DNA from: Flintibacter sp. KGMB00164
GTDB lineage: Bacteria; Bacillota; Clostridia; Oscillospirales; Oscillospiraceae
Length of the DNA stretch: 64,000 nt
Assembly: GCF_008727735.1 (NCBI RefSeq)
Contig: NZ_CP044227.1
Coordinates: forward strand, 682,001 to 746,000
Reading direction: 5' to 3'
Position numbers and translations under genes: made by a program. Position 1 is the first letter of the stretch, and every line of letters begins with the position of its first letter. The notes beneath the pieces are model-generated. The model had not been told where the DNA came from. It ran no database searches and saw only the letters and a list, made by a program, of their open reading frames with translations. Below are positions 59,973-64,000 of this stretch, piece after piece.

Positions 59973-61181
59973 GTGAAGATCGGTATTTACGGAGGAACCT
60001 TTAATCCCCCACATCTGGGGCATCTGGCGGCGGCCCGCACGGCAATGGACGCACTGAAGCTGGACAAGCTGCTTTTGATGCCGGCGGCGATTCCACCACA
60101 TAAGGTATTGCCTGCCGACAGTCCCAGCAAGGAACATCGTCTGGCTATGGTGGAGATCATGGCAGATTCCATGAACCTGCCCGGCCGGGTGGAAGTCTCA
60201 TCCCTGGAGATGGACCGGGAGGGGAAAAGCTACACCTCTGATACTCTGGAGGCCATCCACAAGCAGTATCCCGATGCGGAGCTGTGGCTGCTTATGGGGA
60301 CCGATATGTTTCTGACCCTCCATCACTGGCATGACCCGGGCACGATCACCCGTTTGGCGGGGATCTGCGCCTTTGGCCGTACCGAGCAGGATGGCGAGGC
60401 CGTGTTTGCACCTCAGCGGGAGTACCTGTCCAAGCATTTGGGGGCCAAGGTGGTCACCATTACGCTGCCGGGACTGGTGGATATCTCGTCCACCCAGCTG
60501 CGGGAACTGCTCAGCCGGGAGAAGGGAAGCGAATACCTCCTGCCTGCCGTATATGGGTATATTCTGATGCATCGGCTCTATGACACCTCTGTGGTACTCA
60601 AGGAGCTCACGCTGCCTCAGCTGCGTGCCTGTTCCTACTCCATGATCCGCGCCAAGCGGGTGCCCCATGTGATGGGAGTGGAGGAGGAGGCTGTGCGCCT
60701 GGCCAAATTCTGGGGAGCTGACCCGGAGCTGGCCCGCCATGCGGCGATCCTCCACGACTGCACCAAGTATCTGGAACTGGAACCTCAGTTGGAACTGTGC
60801 CGCAAGTACGGCGTGGAGCTGGACAGCCTGGAGCAGAAGGCGGTCAAGCTCCTCCACTCCAAAACAGGGGCATGTATTGCCAAGTATGTTTTTGGAGAAC
60901 CTGAGGAGGTGTACCAGGCCATCTTTTGGCACACCACCGGAAAGGCGGACATGTCTTTGCTGGACAAGATCCTGTATATGGCCGATTACATAGAGCCAAA
61001 CCGGGATTTTGAAGGAGTGGAGCGGCTGCGGAAGCTGGCCTATACCGATTTGGACCAGGCTATGCTGCTGGGGGTGGAATCCACCATCGAGGAAATGCAG
61101 CAGCGGGGCGTTCCTATCCATACCAACACCCAACAGGCGCGGGACTGGCTGCGTCGGCAGGGAGTAACACTAGGAGATTAA
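59973..61181 (+). CDS. nadD: Bifunctional NadD-YqeK fusion (nicotinate-nucleotide adenylyltransferase + HD hydrolase)
   Basis: A 402-aa protein. Residues 1 to about 205 are NadD (GGTFNPPHLGHL, LLMPAAIPPHK, WLLMGTDMF, ISSTQLR), making deamido-NAD from NaMN. Residues ~210-400 are a YqeK-type HD domain (MIRAKRVPHVMGVEEEA, AAILHDCTKYL, FWHTTGKADMS, ADYIEPNRDF), a family that hydrolyses Ap4A. In most Firmicutes these are two adjacent genes (nadD, yqeK); here they are one reading frame with no stop between. GTG 59973 after AAAGGTGG. Confidence 0.93.
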   Translation: MKIGIYGGTFNPPHLGHLAAARTAMDALKLDKLLLMPAAIPPHKVLPADSPSKEHRLAMVEIMADSMNLPGRVEVSSLEMDREGKSYTSDTLEAIHKQYPDAELWLLMGTDMFLTLHHWHDPGTITRLAGICAFGRTEQDGEAVFAPQREYLSKHLGAKVVTITLPGLVDISSTQLRELLSREKGSEYLLPAVYGYILMHRLYDTSVVLKELTLPQLRACSYSMIRAKRVPHVMGVEEEAVRLAKFWGADPELARHAAILHDCTKYLELEPQLELCRKYGVELDSLEQKAVKLLHSKTGACIAKYVFGEPEEVYQAIFWHTTGKADMSLLDKILYMADYIEPNRDFEGVERLRKLAYTDLDQAMLLGVESTIEEMQQRGVPIHTNTQQARDWLRRQGVTLGD

Positions 61182-61187
61182 AAACGT

Positions 61188-62807
61188 ATGAGCGGAAAGA
61201 GAGAAAGTACAGCAAGAAGAAGACGTTCCTCCAGAAGGGACGGTTGGTGGGCGCGGCATAAGGCCTGGGTGGCTGGGCTGAACCGCGGACAGAAGATCCG
61301 GTACCGACTGCTTCAGGTACTGGCGGTGGTTGCGATCGTTGTCATAGCAGTAGCTGTGGGCCTCAAGTCCTGGATGAAGCTGCCGGATATCCCGGTGATG
61401 CCGGATGGCGGAAACGGGGACAGCTCTGCTTATGACGGAGCGGAGCTGCCCGATGTGGCCAAGAGCGGCCGAAAGGAAGGAGTATACACCTTCCTGCTGG
61501 TGGGTCAGGATACCGCCGGCGGCGGCAATACCGACACCATGATGCTCATCACCTTTGATACGGTGAATAAGACCATCAACGGCATGAGCCTGCCCCGCGA
61601 TACCATGATCAATGTGGATCGAAAGGGCAGCGGACACCGGCTCAATGCGGTGTATAACTACAATAAGGGCTCTGATCCCGATACCCAGGTGGAAAAAGGT
61701 ATCACTGCCCTGAAAAAAGAGGTAGGAAAGCTTACCGGTATCACCCCGGACTTCTATGTGATGGTCCAGTGGGAGGCTGTGGGCCAGATGGTGGACGCCT
61801 TGGGCGGCGTGTACTTTGATGTACCCTTTGACATGGATTATGACGATCCTACCCCCGGCCAGGACCTGCATATCCACCTGAAGGAAGGCTATCAGAAGCT
61901 GGATGGCGATCAGGCCATGGGCCTGATCCGCTGGCGTCACAATAACGACTACTCTGTGCAGTATCCCAACGGGGATCTGGGCCGTATCGAGACCCAGCAG
62001 GCCTTCCTGGAGGCTGTGGCGGCGGAGTGCCTCAAGCCTGCTACCCTGCTGAAGGCCCCTGCCTTGGCTGAGGTCTTTATGGAGAACGTCACCACCGACC
62101 TCTCCCTGGGCAATATTCTGGCCTTTGCACAGCTGGCGAGTGGCATGGACGCAGAGCAGAATGTGAACTTTGTCAGCATGCCTTGGGTGAGCGCCGACTA
62201 CCCCGGCGTCTCGATGATTCTGCCTGATGTGGACGAGCTGCTTGAGATTCTCAATAATGGCTTCAATCCCTATCTCAGCGACATCCAGTCCAGCGATCTG
62301 CAGGTACTGGTTCGTAACAGCGACGGCAGTTACAGTGTGACCAGTGGAACACTGCTGGATACCAGTCTGAATTCCTCCAGAGGTGGATCTTCTTCCGGCA
62401 GCTCCGGAAATTCTGGTTCTTCCGGAAACTCCGGTTCCTCTGGAAACAGCGGATCTTCCGGTGGTTCCAACAGTGGTGAAAATAGCTCCCAGGGTGGTTC
62501 CGGCAGCGGTGGAGAAAGCTCTCAGGGCGGTTCCAGCAGTGGCGGAGACAGCTCCCAGGGTAGCTCCGGCAGTGGTGGAGATAGCTCCCAGGGTGGATCC
62601 GGCAGCGGCGGAGATGCCTCTCAGGGTGGTTCCGGCAATGGTGGGGACAGCTCCCAGGGCGGCTCCAGCAGCGGCGGAGACAGCTCTCAGGGCGGTTCCG
62701 GCAATGGCGGGGACAGTTCCCAGGGGGGCGGGGAAAATAGTACTCCGGACCCTGTTCAGCCTGAAGTACCCCAGACCGATCCCGCCGGTGGAGATCTGGC
62801 GGCGTAA
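61188..62807 (+). CDS. LytR-CpsA-Psr (LCP) family protein with repetitive Ser/Gly tail
   Basis: A 539-aa membrane-anchored enzyme that attaches polymers to peptidoglycan. Basic N-terminus, one membrane helix (about 43-62), LCP catalytic domain (FLLVGQDTAGGGNTDTMMLI, SLPRDTMIN, KGSGHRLNAVYN, GLIRWRHNN) to ~370, then a ~130-residue Ser/Gly/Gln tail of ten-residue repeats and a short Pro-rich end. ATG 61188. Lying between nadD/yqeK and rsfS is the common Firmicute position for an LCP gene. The long extracytoplasmic tail is unusual for the family. Confidence 0.92.
   Translation: MSGKRESTARRRRSSRRDGWWARHKAWVAGLNRGQKIRYRLLQVLAVVAIVVIAVAVGLKSWMKLPDIPVMPDGGNGDSSAYDGAELPDVAKSGRKEGVYTFLLVGQDTAGGGNTDTMMLITFDTVNKTINGMSLPRDTMINVDRKGSGHRLNAVYNYNKGSDPDTQVEKGITALKKEVGKLTGITPDFYVMVQWEAVGQMVDALGGVYFDVPFDMDYDDPTPGQDLHIHLKEGYQKLDGDQAMGLIRWRHNNDYSVQYPNGDLGRIETQQAFLEAVAAECLKPATLLKAPALAEVFMENVTTDLSLGNILAFAQLASGMDAEQNVNFVSMPWVSADYPGVSMILPDVDELLEILNNGFNPYLSDIQSSDLQVLVRNSDGSYSVTSGTLLDTSLNSSRGGSSSGSSGNSGSSGNSGSSGNSGSSGGSNSGENSSQGGSGSGGESSQGGSSSGGDSSQGSSGSGGDSSQGGSGSGGDASQGGSGNGGDSSQGGSSSGGDSSQGGSGNGGDSSQGGGENSTPDPVQPEVPQTDPAGGDLAA
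62462..62735 (+). repeat. 30-bp tandem repeat in the LCP gene
   Basis: About eight or nine units of a 30-bp repeat encode ten residues of the form GGDSSQGGSG. The units differ at few positions, consistent with slippage or recombination. Confidence 0.9.
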
Positions 62808-62834
62808 TAAATATCAAGAAAAGGAGAATTGCCT

Positions 62835-63194
62835 GTGACTTCTTATGAGAGCGCCATTTTATTGGCCAAAACTTTGGACAGCAAGAAGGGTGAAGAGATT
62901 AAGGTTCTGAAAACAGAGGGCCTGACTACTCTGGCAGATTACTTTGTGATCTGCACTGCTACCTCCAACACCCAGGTAAAGGCCATGTCGGACGCCTGTG
63001 AAGAGGCCATGGAGGCCCACGGCGAGCGTGCCCATCACATTGAGGGACACCGGGGCGGCACCTGGCTGCTGATGGATTTTTCTGCGGTAGTGGTCCATGT
63101 CTTTACCGATGAGGCCCGCAAGTTCTATGATCTGGAGCGTCTGTGGGGCGATGCGGAAGAGATCGATCTGGAGCAGGCTCTGAAGCAGGAGTAA
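62835..63194 (+). CDS. rsfS: Ribosomal silencing factor RsfS
   Basis: A 119-aa protein that binds ribosomal protein uL14 and blocks subunit joining. LTTLADYFVICTATSNTQVKAM, GHRGGTWLLMDFSAVVVHVF and FYDLERLWGDAE are the family signature. GTG 62835 is eight bases from AAAGGAG; TTG 62829 is too close. It is followed by a strong terminator and is the last chromosomal gene before the tRNA-Arg/mobile element junction. Confidence 0.95.
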   Translation: MTSYESAILLAKTLDSKKGEEIKVLKTEGLTTLADYFVICTATSNTQVKAMSDACEEAMEAHGERAHHIEGHRGGTWLLMDFSAVVVHVFTDEARKFYDLERLWGDAEEIDLEQALKQE

Positions 63195-63209
63195 GGCTAA
63201 GAAAAAATA

Positions 63210-63256
63210 AAAACAACGCACAGGCTTCCGTAAGGATGTCCTGTGCGTTGTTTTTT
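63210..63256 (+). terminator. Terminator of the rsfS operon
   Basis: AAAACAACGCACAGG / CCTGTGCGTTGTTTT followed by TT, with a 15-base loop. Confidence 0.88.
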
Positions 63257-63273
63257 GAAAAGAAAATAGAAGA

Positions 63274-63311
63274 TAAAACAAAACGAAGGACATTAACATG
63301 TCCTTCGTTTT
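63274..63311 (-). terminator. Terminator of the former tRNA-Arg gene
   Basis: On the minus strand AAAACGAAGGACA / TGTCCTTCGTTTT with a TGTTAA loop, then GTTTT. It starts at the CCA end of the tRNA-Arg fragment. Confidence 0.8.
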
Positions 63312-63355
63312 GGTACGGCTGAAGGGATTCGAACCCCCGACCTTTTGGTTCGTAG
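63311..63355 (-). pseudogene. 3' part of tRNA-Arg (anticodon ACG): attachment-site remnant
   Basis: Read on the minus strand, CTACGAACC...AAAGGTC, T-arm GGGGG TTCGAAT CCCTT, acceptor half CAGCCGT, discriminator A and CCA match a tRNA-Arg(ACG) from the anticodon loop to the end. The 5' half (acceptor, D-arm, 5' anticodon stem TTTGG) is missing; the sequence changes to AT-rich DNA at 63356. This is the pattern left by integration of a mobile element in a tRNA gene. Confidence 0.75.
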
Positions 63356-63374
63356 TTCAAAAACAGGCGTTTTC

Positions 63375-63491
63375 TATCGTTTTATAAATTCCTGCAAAGT
63401 GTTGGGGCGCAATGGTTTTTACGGTTTCCCCGTTTCGTATCGTTTTATAAAATAGTTGAACTTTTCATAGTGGAGTTGAATTTTTGTTGAA
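63375..63491. repeat. Direct repeats at the mobile-element end
   Basis: TATCGTTTTATAAA occurs at 63375-63388 and 63438-63451. GTTGAA/GTTGAACTT-like repeats occur at 63455, 63475 and 63486. Such clusters flanking a tRNA att site resemble arm-type integrase or excisionase sites. Confidence 0.55.
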
Positions 63492-63493
63492 CT

Positions 63494-63530
63494 TAAAACA
63501 CCCCCGATCCGGTGAAGGGTCGGGGGTGTT
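63494..63530 (-). terminator. Terminator of the partial minus-strand gene
   Basis: AACACCCCCGACCC / GGATCGGGGGTGTT (minus strand, one G-T pair) followed by TTAAG; about 20 bases behind the stop of the gene at 63552. Confidence 0.8.
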
Positions 63531-63551
63531 GCTTTACCTGTGGGAGGTCAA

Positions 63552-64000
63552 TTACTCCACATTGAAGAACCGCCGCAAAACGTCCTTTGCGTTCCGCTTG
63601 TCGATCCAGCGGGAATAATAGCGGATGATCTCATCCAGGCTGTTTGCGGTCTGCCGCTCTGCTTCGCCGCCGATGTAGTTAATGCCTACCATCTCGATCC
63701 CGTGCTCCTTCGCATAGCGCAGGGCAAGCTGGGTCATGGTGCGGTTGCCGCTGTTCCGCTCCAGAATGGCCTGGATGTCCCGGGGCAAAAGCGGGATACC
63801 CGTCTGAAACAGCTTGATATCGTCGGTGAGTTCTGCCGGGTTCAGGTTGTCCAGCTTCTCCGCATCGGCCCGGTACTTTTCCACAAGGGACTTTGCGGCC
63901 TGGATAGCTTTTTCGGAGTCCGCCTTGATCTGCTGGTTCAAGGCATCCCGTTTGGGATGGAACTCCTTCTGGACGGTCTGGGGGCTGTATCTGCCAGACT
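63552..64000 (-). CDS. Mobile-element gene of unknown function, C-terminal part (partial)
   Basis: The frame is open to the right edge (the TTG at 63941 is internal), giving at least 149 residues of the C-terminus. The sequence is mostly charged helix (LNQQIKADSEKAIQAAKSLVE) ending ...YYSRWIDKRNAKDVLRRFFNVE. I do not recognise the family; it does not look like a tyrosine recombinase C-terminus (no R-H-R-Y motif). It is placed on the probable integrated element because it lies on the far side of the tRNA-Arg fragment. Confidence 0.7.
   Translation of the reverse strand, partial: SGRYSPQTVQKEFHPKRDALNQQIKADSEKAIQAAKSLVEKYRADAEKLDNLNPAELTDDIKLFQTGIPLLPRDIQAILERNSGNRTMTQLALRYAKEHGIEMVGINYIGGEAERQTANSLDEIIRYYSRWIDKRNAKDVLRRFFNVE

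Noticed and set aside
62462..62735. 30-bp repeats resembling CRISPR repeat length
   Set aside because: Contiguous, in frame, and translated as a Ser/Gly/Gln tail; no unique spacers or cas genes.

Overview
The window reads as a chromosomal segment of a GC-rich member of the Clostridia, most likely an Oscillospiraceae gut anaerobe of the Flavonifractor/Pseudoflavonifractor kind. This is an inference from four things: a complete hydroxyglutarate-pathway module for glutamate fermentation with a biotin-dependent Na+-pumping decarboxylase, clostridial-type single-chain PurL, Firmicute gene neighbourhoods (recA-recX-rimO-pgsA, smc-ftsY, nadD/yqeK-LCP-rsfS), and strong AGGAGG-type ribosome binding sites with GTG/TTG starts. 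Almost all of the DNA is coding, and most genes lie on the plus strand.

Layout. 0-16 kb: end of an aminotransferase, pyruvate kinase, tRNA-Thr, a rhodanese plus CoA-disulfide reductase pair, tRNA-Leu, a DAACS symporter whose carboxylate-binding Arg is Gly, an amidohydrolase/HdeD/Smr cluster, pgeF, an orphan peptide-binding lipoprotein, long-form purL and a TIM-barrel protein. 16-22 kb: a Met-Glu-Val tRNA cluster, then a sulfur/Fe-S operon (metY, cysK, iscS, iscU, Rrf2 regulator) behind a promoter overlapped by an inverted repeat and followed by a terminator-like leader. 21.7-25.3 kb: a 1200-residue SLH surface protein on the minus strand. 26-33 kb: two two-component systems and a lipoprotein. 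33-40 kb: yqhQ, prmC, recA, recX, rimO, pgsA, yitT.

40-51 kb is the metabolic centrepiece. An AraC-family regulator is divergent from gctA-gctB-(32-aa membrane ORF)-gcdA-hgdC-hgdA-hgdB, and a second promoter with a strongly folded leader drives gcdC, an OadG-biotin fusion and gcdB. Together these genes activate 2-hydroxyglutarate to its CoA ester, dehydrate it with a radical dehydratase and decarboxylate glutaconyl-CoA to crotonyl-CoA while exporting Na+. Glutamate dehydrogenase and 2-hydroxyglutarate dehydrogenase are not in the window.

51-63 kb: a transglutaminase-like protein, smc, three small zinc-ribbon or membrane proteins, ftsY, rph, a PQ-loop protein, rdgB, yhbY, a NadD-YqeK fusion, an LCP protein with Ser/Gly repeats, and rsfS. 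At 63.3 kb the chromosome meets what looks like the end of an integrated mobile element: the 3' part of a tRNA-Arg(ACG) with its own terminator, direct repeats, then an unrecognised gene running off the window.

The most unusual signal is a family of long palindromic elements. Three related copies (31018-31158, 31159-31345, 33902-34056) and one unrelated 120-bp element (55477-55597) all start directly at the stop codon of the preceding gene. Two copies separate a response regulator from its kinase, and the 120-bp element is flanked by an imperfect 23-bp copy of the smc 3' end and is open in the smc frame.
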